Positions 35,421 to 47,386 of a stretch of 64,000 bases of DNA are shown here, piece after piece. The stretch is from contig NC_081820.1 in the NCBI RefSeq assembly GCF_030704535.1, forward strand, positions 23,678,001 through 23,742,000, written 5' to 3'. Positions within the stretch are counted from its first letter, which is position 1. Every line of letters starts with the position of its first letter. A model generated the notes under the pieces. That model had not been told where the DNA came from. It did no database searches and was given only the letters and a program-made list of their open reading frames with translations. Both the position numbers and the translations under genes were made by a program. This stretch comes from Vitis vinifera. Lineage: Eukaryota; Streptophyta; Magnoliopsida; Vitales; Vitaceae.

Positions 35421-37271
35421 GTGCATTGTTTTGTTTTGTTCTGCTTTGCTACTTTGTTTTGTTTTATTATTATTAAGATATATTTAAAAATATAGAATGC
35501 AGTGTGGGGACATTCCAAGCTCCAACTACGCTTGGAAAAAACTATTTTTGAAAACATTTTCCAAACAACCTCTCACTTTCTGCAAATCCATTGGCATCTC
35601 CAAGTAGCAAACATTTACAAAAACATTACTAACAAATACCCAGAAACTGGTGGCAGTTTGTTTATATTTTCTAGAATGGCCTGTTAATAAATACTGACAA
35701 CTCCCCTCTAAGAATGATATACACAAGCAAAGGAACCAATATGAAGGATTATTCAAGCTTCTCTGGGTTGTCCAGATTTCCTTGCCCATCTCACTCTACA
35801 GCTTTCAATTCAATGTTGCATGCCCATATCTAGCTGGTTTCAGGTGAAGGGCTTTCTGGCTTCCCAAACTTCCTATAAGATGTGCCCTATAGAAAGTAGG
35901 TCAGCTGTTCCTTCTTCCTTGAGCCGCCTTCTCCATACAATTCATTCCACTGCTTCAGCTTGTTCATTGCCGCTCCATCAGAAGCAAAACTAGCAGCAAC
36001 CTGATTCTTTGCCTGCCTCATGTCTTCCATGTTTAAGGGTCTCAGAACAATTACCCTTTCCCCTTTGGCTTCTTCTCTGGTATCCGAAGCATCCTCTGAG
36101 CTTTTTCCTTCATCAGCTTTCTGCTTCTTTTTCTGTGAAAAGAAAAATCAGAAAAAACACCATTGATCTACTGTGGAAAACTTGTTGGAAAAAGCGAGAA
36201 GGAAGAAAACGATACTTGGAAGAGTTAAGAGAGTTCTTACTTTATCCTTCTTCATTCTCTCTTGTTGTGCTAGCTCCCTTACAGGACGATAAGCTGCTGC
36301 CATGCACAAGTTCTGTTTCAATTGTTAATCCCAAGAGTCAACACAGCTGATTCTTAATCAATTCATCATTGCCATCAGAAGTACAAACCTTAAGATCACT
36401 TCCAGTATAACCTTCTGTCATGGTTGCAAGCTCCTTAAAGTCAAGATCCTCGGCTTGTTCTTTAGCCAAGAGAGTCTTCAGGATCATCTCTCTGCTCTCC
36501 ACAGATGGTAGACCAACCATAATTCTGTTCATCACAGATACCATTAGTTTGCCTACTCAAAGCATGGTGACACATTCATCTATCTTTAATATATCCTTCT
36601 CCATAGCTTCAGAGTAAAACGATGAAAATGATGCTGAGTGTAACACAATATGCAAATCTACCTGTGGTCAAACCGCCTGATAATCGCCTCATCAAGGTCA
36701 AATGGCCTGTTGGTTGCAGCAAGAACGAGGACTCGTTCACCAGCTTTTGTCAGTAGTCCATCCCAATGTGTCATGAATTCATTCTTAATCTTTCGCATAC
36801 TACAATCCTCTCCAAATTCAAGTCGCTGCCCAAGCATGCTATCAACCTCATCCACAAAAATAATAGTTGGGGAGATCTTTGCCGCAAGTGTGAACAGAGC
36901 TCGAACATTCTTCTCATCTTCACCAAACCATTTTGAAGTGATGGTGGACATTGAGACATTGATGAAGCTTGCTCCAGCTTCATTGGCCATAGCCTTTGCC
37001 AGCATCGTTTTTCCAGTACCAGGAGGCCCGAAGAGTAGTATCCCCCTGCAAGGCTTAAGAAGCCCACCCTTGAAGATCTCTGGTCTTTGAAGAGGGAACA
37101 TGACCAACTCCTCCAGTGATTCTTTAATGTCATCCAAGGCACCGATGTCATCAAATGTCACTCCTATCCGATTTGGTGGGATAACCTCTGGCCTTATACG
37201 ACTCTCAAATTCATTGCAACGTGGAAATACCTACAGGGAAACAATAAGAACCACAGCAATTAGAAGAGTAA

Positions 37272-37594
37272 GGTCATGTTTGGTTCCAGAAAATACTAAA
37301 GGAATAAAAAAAAATGCTAAAAAAAATTATTTTCTCATGTTTGGTTTAATTTTAGAAATATGAAAGAAAATCAAATATAATTAAAATTAGTACAAAATTT
37401 ATATATTTTTAAATTATTTAATCTTTATATAAAAGAACTAAATAAGTTAAATGACTTTGAAGCAAGATATGAAAATAATTTACTGACTTTAAATTTATTT
37501 TTTATTTTTCTTCACTTTTTCTTTCCTTTACTTTTCCTCTCTATTTTTGTTCCCTCACATTTTCACTCAAACTTTCCAAAAACCAAACACAGCC
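37272..37594. mobile_element. Tourist-like (PIF/Harbinger) MITE in copy B intron 10
   Basis: A 323-bp AT-rich insert begins GGTCATGTTTGGTTCC and ends, read in reverse complement, GGCTGTGTTTGGTTTTT. It is bordered by TAA on the left (37269-37271) and TTA on the right (37595-37597). Copies A and C keep the uninterrupted site AGAGTAAGGGAAT, so the insertion is proven by comparison. GTTTGGTT termini and a 3-bp TWA target fit PIF/Harbinger MITEs; it has no coding capacity. Confidence 0.85.
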
Positions 37595-40500
37595 TTAGGG
37601 AATTGGAAAATTTTCTTGGTAAAATTTTCTTTCACCAAAAAGGAAAAACAAATGCAAGGGAACCTCTTTACAGTATGCAACAGAGAAATCTAAAAAATTG
37701 GCATCATCTTCTGTTTAACTTTGTTGTTAAACTTTCAGAACAGAGTGACAGACTAAGAATCTCAATTGCATTAAAATTCAAAGCATCCACCCACAAGATT
37801 CAATAGAAAACAGAAGCACACCAATAAGCACATTGTTGCTGTTAAGGGTCAATATCATTCACACTATGCTCAGATTGTTGAATGGTAGAATGTTGAGATG
37901 TAGAACGAACCTTAGATTCAGCATTTGGTGCGTCTTCCTGGAATAAACTCAATCCATGAGACAAACTGTACCAGGGCCACAAGAATATTTATATGGAACT
38001 TTGTTTCAAATAAAAATAAATAAATAAGCAAAGAAGACACAAGCATAGAAACAATTGTATCTACCTCTTAGAAGATATGACAAGCTTTCCGTTTCGGTAT
38101 TCTGGATCTTTGTTATTCAACAAATGATAAGATATTGCAGATATTACAATCTCTTCTGTGTAATCACTTAGAATTTCAGGGTCTGCATAGCAGATTGAAC
38201 CCAAATCATCACAGTCAAGATCATTTGCTGCAAGCACCTTAGCCATATAATTTTTGTTGTCCTGAAACTGGATCACCTTTGTCTCCTCTTTCAGTTGGGC
38301 TTCCCATCTATCAAGATGAGTCTCATCCTCAGGTTTCTCGATTTCAATATTGCAAGGGAATAAAAGACTCACCCTTTCATCCATTTCATTATCCTCATCA
38401 TCAGGGTCTAACATGCGGGAACCAAGTATCAGAACTGATCCCGATAATTTGTCCAACATTTTCCGGAACAATTTGTAAAATCTATCTGATTGCAGAAGAA
38501 GCTTGTCAACATCCCTGATGTATAAAATCATGGAACATGTTTCCGATACTGAAACCAAGACCTGTTAGTAATATAACACATCTGCCTGTCAGTAACTAAA
38601 ATAAGCAATATTTGTCACTCTCAATCATGATAAAGCATCATCAGAACGAGATCATACATGAATCTGATAAGACTATCAGATTTAGAACAGAAAACTTATT
38701 CTTAGATTACCTTGTAAAGCGACTGCAAAAGATGTTTCTCATCAAAAGCCCAGCTGCTTGTGCACTTGATATGAGCTACAAAAGAAATGAGCAGCAGTAA
38801 GACTAACATCTAGTTCCAGTAATTTTTTTAAACAAACAGACTTAAAACTATAAATACACAACAGAAAAAAATAAAGAAATAAACTGTATGAAATGTAAAA
38901 CAGACGACATTCAAAGGAGTAAGAGGGACAAAATAAATTTTCCTGGAACAAAAGTTCATAGCATTGGATGTGCTGTACCTAGGACAAATCATATTCATTT
39001 ATTTGGTGAAAAATAATGTATATAATGGATGCTCAATAGTTGGGATTGGATATGTTCATGAGGTTGAGGTGGTTCAGGGATAATCTCCCTGATAGGATCC
39101 ATCCAATGTGGAATTCTTATAGATCTGTGTCATTGAATGACAGTGATGCAGATGAAACCAAGAGTATTCCAATTTAGTTCTAAGACCTAACCTGAACTTG
39201 TAGTAGTACATTGGGAGGAATGGTGCTCGCATTAGATGAAGTAGAAGCACTACCACAATGTTGTGGAGGATCCATACTTCTGCAAATGCATATAGCTACA
39301 GGTTTAGAAATGATACATGGAACTCAATACCTAAATAGATGACCATTGAATCCCAATTATTTAGGGGCCGGCAGAATTAAGAGTGTAAGTGGTCTACCAT
39401 ACTTTGACTTAATATTGGCACCAGTGCTTTGCCTAGATAATGTGTCTGTATTAGAAGTTGGGATCAAAGCTAAGTTGTGGAGAAATTAGAATCGACAAGA
39501 AGTAAAAAGAACAAGACAGCAAAGGAAATCAAAAGGCATGAGTTGAAGTTCATTAAAAGAATGTAATGTGTGGTTCAAATAAAAAGGTGTAGTATATCAA
39601 GACTAATGATCAGTGCTAACTACAAAAGCATCTTTAAAACCATAGTTATTCCTCCTCTGTCTATTATGAGTTATATGGACATTGTTAGGACTTTAGCTTA
39701 AGCGTAAGTTGGCATAACATACATAGTTGTACCACTTTAACTGAGCTTGTATCAAAATTAGAGTTTTAAATATTAGGAGCTGCAATTCTATTAATACCTT
39801 TGGTTTCTTCTCTTTGGGGAAGGATTGAGAAAGAGCCAAGAAACCCAGAGATTTGCTTCAATGTCGTCTCTGGGATGGACTTCTTGGAAGACTACAAAAA
39901 GAAGCTACCCGTTCAGGAAATACTCCACTTAGAAAACGCAGGGCAAGTTAAACATGAAGTGCTGAAATGAATAATATTTAGTTCACAACAAAGAATGATG
40001 ATTGCAATGTTTCATGGTTAACCTTGATCAACCCTACTAAATCAGAATGCAAGGATTCATGGATGGAAAGGCACTTTCATTTTCAGCAAACAAAGAAATG
40101 CATTTTCATCATCAGAATAATTCAGCGAAGGCTTACATATTCTTTTCTGGGACAACCATATTTGCTCTGCATCTGAGAAATGCCAATCATAGTGAGATTT
40201 AGTGATGTAGTATCAAAAGCTAAATTTGAGGAAGATTGAGTTAGTGCATATTTCACCTTTAGAGAAAAGTCATTAACATCCAACAGCAGCAACTTTGCTT
40301 CAAAGAATTGTGCTAAAGCTTTGGCGAGTGCTCGCTGATAAAGTTCTTCAGAAGATAAACAAGAATAAAAATGAAGCAAAAGGCAACCAAATTGGGCCAA
40401 TTAAAAGGACTAAGAAACATAAATATCCATATCAGATCACATATTCCAGACAACATACCAGCAGGTCCTGAGAGCAAAATAGCCCTGCCTGCAGGCATAA

Positions 40501-41070
40501 GTTTCTGGGTGTGCTTAGAAAAGTCAGAGAGCCTTAGATGAACATGTGCAGCACTTGTCAGTAATCCTCGTGTCTGCTTACTGTTGTAGCCATTGATAGA
40601 AAGGAACAACATTAAAATAAATATAAAAAGAGATCACATTGTAATGAATATGCTTAGAATTATAGTGTCTATGTAAACTAGAACAATATGAGAGTGCTCT
40701 ATAGCTACTTCAGAATATGCACCATCAACATTTATTTTGTGTTTCAAAATAACAGTGATCTTATGCCATTTAACAAGAAAACTCAAATCACCCCAAATTG
40801 CATCCTAGTCTGAACTTTTTCGTTAGGTAAGGGACCTTCAGACAAAGTCTTAAACATATGTACCTCAACAAAGGGACCCTTAATCCCCAAATAACTACTC
40901 TTCTCTTTAATCCATTAAATCTAAATAATGAAGCTCAGTACCCAAACTGAAAAATCACAGTTTGATTGCAGAGGCAAATGCAATAGCTAATTGGTGAGAA
41001 GGAAAATCAAACAGAAAATTTCCATATTCACTATACAATTGAGTGACACAAACCAGCAATATGAAACAAA

Positions 41071-41071
<1 letters not shown>

Positions 41072-41103
<32 letters not shown>
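41072..41103. repeat. Poly-A tract in copy B intron 1
   Basis: Thirty-two consecutive A followed by short A runs separated by C. On the coding strand this is a long T tract within the intron. The region is prone to length errors. Confidence 0.9.
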
Positions 41104-41104
<1 letters not shown>

Positions 41105-41572
41105 AAAAAAACAAAAAAACAAAAACAAAACAAAAAGAAATATAAATATGGGGGAAAAAAATGAAACCCCCATCAATTAGAATCCCCAAAAGAAGATTAT
41201 TAAAGGAATTTCAAAAGGGTATAGAAGAACCAGTACTGTGATAGCAGTACATAGTGACAGAAGCAGCATATGCAGCATACAATTTTCTCTAATACAACCT
41301 TTCATATAGACGTAAGAACAAACAATACATATGCAAGTAATGAATCATTACCTGAGGATATAAGGAAACTCCTCAAATGTGATCTTGCTTTCCTTTCCAT
41401 CCACAACCTGTCCCCGTAGCTCATGCTCAAGCTGCGCTTCTGTAATTGCGCCCGCCGAGCAGTTCAGCAGCCCGGTCCATCGGCTCATTGTCTGTCCAGA
41501 GGCCAAAGTAAGGCCAACCGAAACACCGATCCCGAGGCTCAGAGCAGACAGCAAGATTTGCTTCTGTTCCAT

Positions 41573-42255
41573 TACTTCAGGCCTTCCCCAACCTCAAATT
41601 CTCTCCCAAAAAAGACTATACCCTCCTCTATCCAACCTTAGCAGACAAAACAAACAGAAAACAAAGCTCAATTCTAAGAAGCAATTAAACAAACAACACT
41701 TGTTTCTACTCTTTCCCACTAATCACACTTCTTCAATACTCAATCCACATGGAAAATACCAGAGGAAAAAAAAAAAAAAACAATTCAAACCCATCACCCA
41801 AATTCCTCTTTATAATAATAAAAAAAAATGATTGTTCTGTGGAAAACTTCAACCTCACCACATCTGTGTTCACACCAGATAAATGGCATGGTAGTACCAC
41901 TCAACACACCCACGTGAGAAACAGGAACCCAGAGGGTTTCACACCAAGATAAAATGGAATCAATGATGATTGAAACAAAACAAAAGACCACCAAAATGTA
42001 CGTTGGAGAAAAAACTTCACTCTAGGACAGGGTAATACTATGAGCAGTGTTGATGGCAGAATATGTTTGAAAATCCAGAGAAATTTTTGGCAGAGACTGA
42101 GAAGTACTTTTGGGATTGGAATTTTCAGCCTACCCTTCCAGTATGGTAGAGGTTTGAACACAGGAATGCATGAATCTCTGATTGGCACGCCATTGGTGTA
42201 CCAGTTTGGACAGGTGTGTAACTAGGGAATGGTTTTCCTTCTTTTTTTATAATTT

Positions 42256-42258
<3 letters not shown>
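41573..42258 (-). other. Upstream flank of AAA copy B
   Basis: Homologous to the upstream flanks of A and C up to about GGACAGGTGTGTAACT (42210-42225). Beyond that the shared TATA block and GAAGAACAAAG box are gone and a TA microsatellite region follows. A CACGTG at 41911-41916 is present only in this copy. Confidence 0.65.

Positions 42259-42289
<31 letters not shown>
42259..42289. repeat. (TA)n microsatellite upstream of copy B
   Basis: About 15 TA units at the position where copies A and C carry their core promoter. Confidence 0.9.
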
Positions 42290-42292
<3 letters not shown>

Positions 42293-43008
42293 AATAGGTG
42301 TCATATTATGTTTGGGCTGACTTGTGGTGGGTTGCCGTTGACGCCGAAGTCGATCGAGTCCATTGCTTTGGCCTTTTTTGCTTTATTGGTTATTAATTAT
42401 TATAATAGTATTATTATAGAGCAGGTATAGGGCTAAAGTTATGCACATGGTCAAGGTTTGAAATTCCGGAAAATTTCGTCAAAATATCGGATATTGGTCA
42501 ATCCCGAAGCGAAATATCGGTCAAATTATAAAATTGGGGTGGTTTTTAAAATTCTGAATTGGGCTTCCATGGACCGGCCCAAAGGATGGCCTCCATGCGC
42601 ACTCACCACAGCCCAGCCCGGTAGGCATTGAACCCTTGATTCCACGCATGAAATGAAAGGCCCCACCATTAAGCCAACCTTGCTTAGGGTGTACGCATCA
42701 CGAACCACCGTTATATCTAAGATTTATAAATGTAATTATATTATAAATTAATTAGAATAAAATTATTGTAAATAAATTATTTCAAATATAATGTATTTTA
42801 TATAATAATTAAATTCAAAATAAATATAATTCTATAAATAAAATTATCAATGTTTTAAAATAAAAAATAACTATACATATATTATCATTTATTTTATGTC
42901 ATTGAATACATCTTATAAATGTACATTTAAATTTTTGAATATTATTATTGGTTATCATAAATTATATCTTACATATATTATTTATTTTTAATAAAACAAC
43001 TTTAAAAT
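42290..43008. other. Repeat-like sequence left of the Copia element
   Basis: 42452-42560 has repeated AAATATCGG-like words; similar GATATATTCG / AATATTTT words occur at 46010-46207 on the other side of the Copia element. The two flanks may be halves of one older repeat split by the insertion. 42560-42720 is a GC-richer patch; 42720-43000 is AT-rich. Confidence 0.45.
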
Positions 43009-44435
43009 TGTTGGGTTTTAAGGGTATAGAAACAAATGACTAGCCCAAAAAGACACAAACAAATAACAAAATTAATAAGAATAAAAATTTATCGACTGAG
43101 ATATAACAAACACTATCCTTAAAATAGATCTACCCTCTTCGAATACGAACTTGGTGCACTAGGGTACCAATGGTCTACCTCTAAGATTCAACAGTCAAAT
43201 CTTGTATTGGGTGCACTTTGTAAGCTTGGTTCTCAAAAAAATTTTCCAAATAGATGTATGAAAAACTCTCTAAAAAATTCTCTGAAAATTTTCTATTCAT
43301 ATATAAAGAGTGAGGGGTAACCTGCTTTTATAGGCCACTAACACAATCTTAATGAAAATCTACTTGTAATCAAAACAAGACTCAAAGTGGAAGGGGATTC
43401 TACTTCTAAAAAGAATAAGACTCCACTAAAAATAATTCCCAAAAGGACTCTTCCCAAAAATATAAAACTAATAGAATAAAATAAAATAAAAATAAAAATT
43501 ATTTACACTCTTCCTACAATCCTCCACAGAGTGTAAACGTAATTTTTTATTTTTTATTTTTGAGGAAAAAAAATTCCAATGCATCAATATTGGTATCCAA
43601 AGGATATGAACCAATCTTAAGACAAATAAGTATTGAGTCACAAAACACAGTGAAAATAAATTTCTATATAACCAGTGTTTCTTGATGTAACTCAAGGGAC
43701 TTTTATCCACATTAGTTTTCTCAACTACACTACGAGTTATATACAAAACGGGTTGGCACAAATAGGTCATGCACCTTGCCTGGATATTCATGAGAGCTCT
43801 AGAGAACCTACCTAAGTTCTCATTGGAAGCGACCCCACCTCCATTCTCATATAGGTGAATCCATTAAGTATGTTCTGCATTTAAACATACCATCCATAAG
43901 GAATATGGTATTCATTAAGAGTAAACACTCAACCTTAATCAATGCAGAATACGCTCTATCTACACCATAAGGATAAACTCTCATACAATTAGAGTTGATA
44001 GAGCACATCAAGTCAACAAGTGATTTGTTAATACCCATATGAACCTACTTCATGGAATTTCCATTATAATAGGTTGGGTTACAACCACTCTTGACTTCTG
44101 TAATAGGCATAAGCCACATCCCCCTCGATGTTTCTTCCACTAGTTTCTTATTTAGTGGTTTGGTCAAATGATCGACCAAATTCAACTATGACCTCACAAA
44201 TTCTAGGGATATAACCCTTGTTTCAAGCAACTACTGCACAATATTGTACCTTAGGCGTATATACATGTTCTTCCCATTAGATATTTTACTCTTAGCCTTA
44301 ACAATTGCAGCTTGGCTATCACAACGCATAGACACAGACGGAGCTGGTCTCGTCCATCAAGGGATATCTACTAAGAGGTTTCTAAGCCACTCAACCTCAG
44401 AACTTGTCTTTTCTAAGGCAATAAACTCAGCCTCC

Positions 44436-44580
44436 ATGGCAGACTAAGTAATGCAAGTTTGCTTGACAGACTTCCAAGAAACTGCACTTCCACCAAGGAT
44501 AAAAACATATCCATTAGCGGATTTCATCTCAGCTGAATCCGAGATCCAATTTGCATCTCTAAATCCTTCAAGGACACTTC
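44436..44580 (-). pseudogene. Copia RNase H fragment
   Basis: Minus-strand reading gives [19 protein letters not shown], then [12 protein letters not shown], an in-frame TAG at 44444-44442, and SAMEAEFIAL. These are the conserved Copia RNase H motifs (W-x-S-D, SWKS-KQ, ST-EAE). The stop and further frame breaks downstream show decay. Confidence 0.85.
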
Positions 44581-44852
44581 GAAATCCACTAAAGCACAAA
44601 CCATAGTTAATGGTGCCTCTCAAATACTTAAGAACTTTATGAACAACAGTCTAATAGTTCTAATTAGGATTTTGGGTGTACCGACTCAATGTACCTATTG
44701 CATAAGCAATGTCAGGTTTGGTACAGTTCATTAAGTACATTAGGCTCCTTATGATTCGAGCATACTCTATTTAAGCAATACTATGTTCTATATTTTTCTT
44801 CAACTGTAAGCTAGGATCATAAGGAGTTGACACTGGTTTACAATCAAAGTGT

Positions 44853-45191
44853 TCAAGCTTTCTTAGGATCGATATTTTCAACATAGTGCTCTTGAGAAAG
44901 TTTAAGCTCATTAGGTGTTCTAGTTATTTTAATTCCTAGAATCACCTCTGCCTCTCCTAGGTCTTTCATATCAAACTTAGAACCTAGGAATTTCTTGGTC
45001 TCACACACAACCTTTAGGCTAGTTCCAAATATCAACATCTCATCAACATAAAGGCAAATGACTACACATGTGTTATTCTCATACTTGCTATAGATACACT
45101 TGCCAGCATCATTAATGGAATATCCATTAGTTACTAACACATGATCAAACTTGTTGTGCCAATATTTGGGAGCTTGTTTTAACCCTTCCAC
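44853..45191 (-). pseudogene. Copia reverse transcriptase fragment (C-terminal part)
   Basis: About 112 open codons with the RT motif VICLYVDEMLIFG (family Y-V-D-D; here Y-V-D-E, a change at a catalytic aspartate), GLKQAPKYWHNKFD upstream and FDMKDLGEAEVILGIKI downstream. It lacks the N-terminal fingers of RT and is not functional. Confidence 0.9.
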
Positions 45192-45265
45192 AACTCATAA
45201 GGAGTTTTACCAGTTTTTTTTGTAAGGTACTCTATTTTAAATATGACATGCGGATAGGATAGCCT

Positions 45266-45284
45266 CCCCCCCCCCCCCCCCCCC
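45266..45284. repeat. Poly-C tract (19 C) inside the Copia relic
   Basis: Nineteen consecutive C between decayed RT sequence and the right LTR. Homopolymer length is uncertain in any assembly. Confidence 0.9.
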
Positions 45285-46329
45285 ACAAGTTCAAGGGTGC
45301 TCTTAAACTTACCAACATTGTAGAGAAAACCCTTTCCTACCATCTCTTAAAGAATGTCCCATTAAAGGAATCAATTTTAGAGGTGTCAAGACGGGTGTGA
45401 ACTAGGAAAGCTTCCATTTGGATATATTTTAAGATTGTTGGGTTTTAAGGGTATGGAAACAAATTACTTGCCCAAAAGATACAAACAAATAACAGAATTA
45501 ATAAGAAGAAAAACTTATCGGCTGAGGCGTGACAAACACTGTCCTTTAAATAGATTCACCCTCCTCGAAGACGAACTTGATGCACTAGGGTACCAATGGT
45601 CTACCTCCAGGATTCAATAGTCAAATCTCGTATTGGGTGCACTCTATAAGCTCAGTTCTCAAAAAATTTCTCCAATTAGATGTATGAAAAACTCTCTAAA
45701 AAATTCTTTGAAAATTTGCTATTCATATATAAAGAGTGAAGGGTGACCTACTTTTATAGGCTATTAACACAGTCCTAATGAGAATCTACTTGTAATCAGA
45801 ACAAGACTTAAAGTGGAAGGGGATTTTACTTCTAAAAGGAATGAGACTCCACTAAAAATAATTCCCAATAAGACTCTTCCCAAAAATATAAGACTAATAG
45901 AATAAAATTAAATTAAATAAAAACAATTTCTAATAGGACTCTTCCCAAAAATATAAGATTAATAGAATAAAATAAAATAAAAATAAAAATTATTTACATT
46001 CTTCCTACAAAAATATCTATTATTACTTCTTATATGATTTCTTAGAGTTTTTCTTAATATTTTCATGAATTTTGATCAATTTTCATCTTATCGTTATTTT
46101 GTGTTAAAATATCTACCAATATTTTTCAATATGCCACCAATATTTTTCAATATATCCGTAAAACATGTTGTCGATATATTCGTAAAAACCTAATATTTTC
46201 ATCCTTGTATATTACCAAAGCACTTAGAAGCAAGAAGAAATCCCAAATCCTAAGATATTTCAAATTCTTTCAATATTGTTGATGACGAGTTTGATAAGGA
46301 AGGTGATGTTTTTTTAATTATGGTTGTTA

Positions 46330-46830
46330 AAAAATTTGTTGACTCTTGGATTTTGGATTCTTGAAGTTCCTTTTACATGTGCCCATATAAGGAGTAGTTT
46401 GATATCTATAAGGAATGTGATGCTAGTAATATTTGAATGGGCAATGATTCAAGCTCCAAAGTCACTAGGATTGGTTCCATAAAAGGTGAGGATGTTTGAT
46501 GATGTTGTGAGGATATTGAGTAATGTCAAGCACGTTTTTAAGTTGAGGAAAAGTTTAATTTCTTTAGGGGCTTTGCACAATTTAGGTTATGATTTTTATA
46601 CAAAGAACAGTATTATGAAGATCAACAAAGGTACTTTGATAGCTATGAAAGGGAAAAGGGTGAAAAAATTTTACGCTTTGATCAAGAAGACAATTTTAAG
46701 TAGAGCTATGAAGGTAAATCCAAGTCATAAAGAGTCTTTTGCGAGTGTTGAAAGAAATTGTCAAATTAGAAGAGCACAACAAGATGATCAAAACTTTGTT
46801 TTTGTTAAGAGTACTCATTGACACAAAGAC
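46330..46830 (+). pseudogene. Copia protease/pre-integrase fragment on the plus strand
   Basis: Readings such as SWILDS, then FHMCPY, FDIYKECDASN, MGNDSSSKV, and the longer open part from 46486 (VRMFDDVVRILSNVKHVF, LRKSLISLGALHNLGY) are the protease-to-GAG_pre-integrase region of Tnt1-like Copia elements. The protease D-S-G motif is broken by a stop-bearing sequence right after WILDS. Opposite orientation to the element at 43009-46009, so a separate insertion. Confidence 0.85.
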
Positions 46831-46972
46831 GAGAGTAATTGTAAAAGGAATGAAGTTATAAAGAAGATCAAGATGATTTTTCGAGTCAAGTTTGATGAGA
46901 GTTTAAACTTGACACATGCTTGTTCTCATTAATAATACAGGATTGAGAAAATTTGAGTCAAGTGGAGTATAT

Positions 46973-47386
46973 TGGGATTTGACTCAAATTTATTTATTTT
47001 TAACTTTTAGAAAAGTCAATATTCATAGAGTTTGTATTTTGATAAATTACCTTTTTAAGTTTGATTAGAATTAGGAAACAATTGTTTTAAGGTTAACAAG
47101 TAAGGTTCTATAAATATTTGGTTTTATTTCAGAAATAGTAGAAAAAATAATGGGTAAGAAAAGTGTGAAGGGAAATAGATAAAAGGACGTATTGGGCTTT
47201 AGGTAGAGAAAGGTTGTGAGAGTTTAAAATGTGTAATCTTGAAAGTTATAATAAATTTGATTTCTCTTTCGCATGGACATGAGTGCTTACACTAAACTAT
47301 GTAAATAGTTTGTCTTTTCTATTTTATTTTATTTTTTTCCATTGTATTTAAATGTCGTGATTTTTCCTAACAAGTGATATCAGATC
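46973..47386 (+). mobile_element. Copia-like LTR followed by a primer-binding-site remnant
   Basis: From TGGGATTTGACTC (46973) to TTTTCCTAACA (47372) the sequence has LTR character, including a CTATAAATA-like segment. It is preceded by a purine-rich stretch (AAGTGGAG) and followed by GTGATATCAGATC, a decayed match to the plant Copia initiator-tRNA site TGGTATCAGAGC. Right of that, ATGGCATCAGAGC repeats the motif. Confidence 0.65.

Larger units (their letters stand above)
35887..41572 (-). pseudogene. AAA-ATPase copy B, frameshifted
   Basis: Exons (minus): 41572-41352, 40580-40459, 40345-40257, 40172-40137, 39891-39798, 39445-39403, 39279-39192, 38775-38711, 38561-38065, 37965-37911, 37230-36662, 36524-36389, 36312-36241, 36132-35887. 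All splice sites are GT-AG, but the sum is 2333 nt, not a multiple of three. Exon 7 is one base short compared with A and C near 39215-39220. Translation then stops at a TGA at 38530-38528 in exon 9, giving about 263 residues and no active ATPase module. Every other exon is open, including a perfect GPPGTGKT and IIFVDEVDS, so the break is recent or the base is an assembly or allelic error. The shared core promoter block is also missing. No alternative donor or acceptor near exon 7 restores the frame. Confidence 0.85.
43009..46009 (-). mobile_element. Deleted Ty1/Copia LTR retrotransposon with target duplication
   Basis: LTRs lie at 43009-43518 (510 bp) and 45436-46009 (574 bp). On the plus strand both start TGTTGGGTTTTAAGGG and end CTTCCTACA. 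A perfect 5-bp target duplication, AAAAT, flanks the element (43004-43008 and 46010-46014). Coding relics run on the minus strand, so the 5' LTR is the right one; a purine-rich tract (TGTGGAGGAT) precedes the left LTR as expected. No primer-binding site follows the 5' LTR, and gag, protease and integrase are missing, so the interior is deleted. The right LTR carries an extra ~64-bp internal duplication. In the first ~155 bases the LTRs differ at roughly one base in nine by eye, so the insertion is old. Confidence 0.93.

Noticed and set aside
39192-39279. Rescue of copy B by alternative splicing of exon 7
   Set aside because: Nearby alternative donors change length by 5, 6 or 18 and the alternative acceptor by 3; none gives the required shift, and skipping the exon also fails because of the intron phases.
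42560-42720. tRNA gene in the GC-richer patch
   Set aside because: Words resembling box B are present but no cloverleaf could be drawn and no box A lies at the right distance.
45266-45284. Poly-C run as a functional element
   Set aside because: It lies inside a decayed retrotransposon and is best explained as slippage or an assembly artefact.
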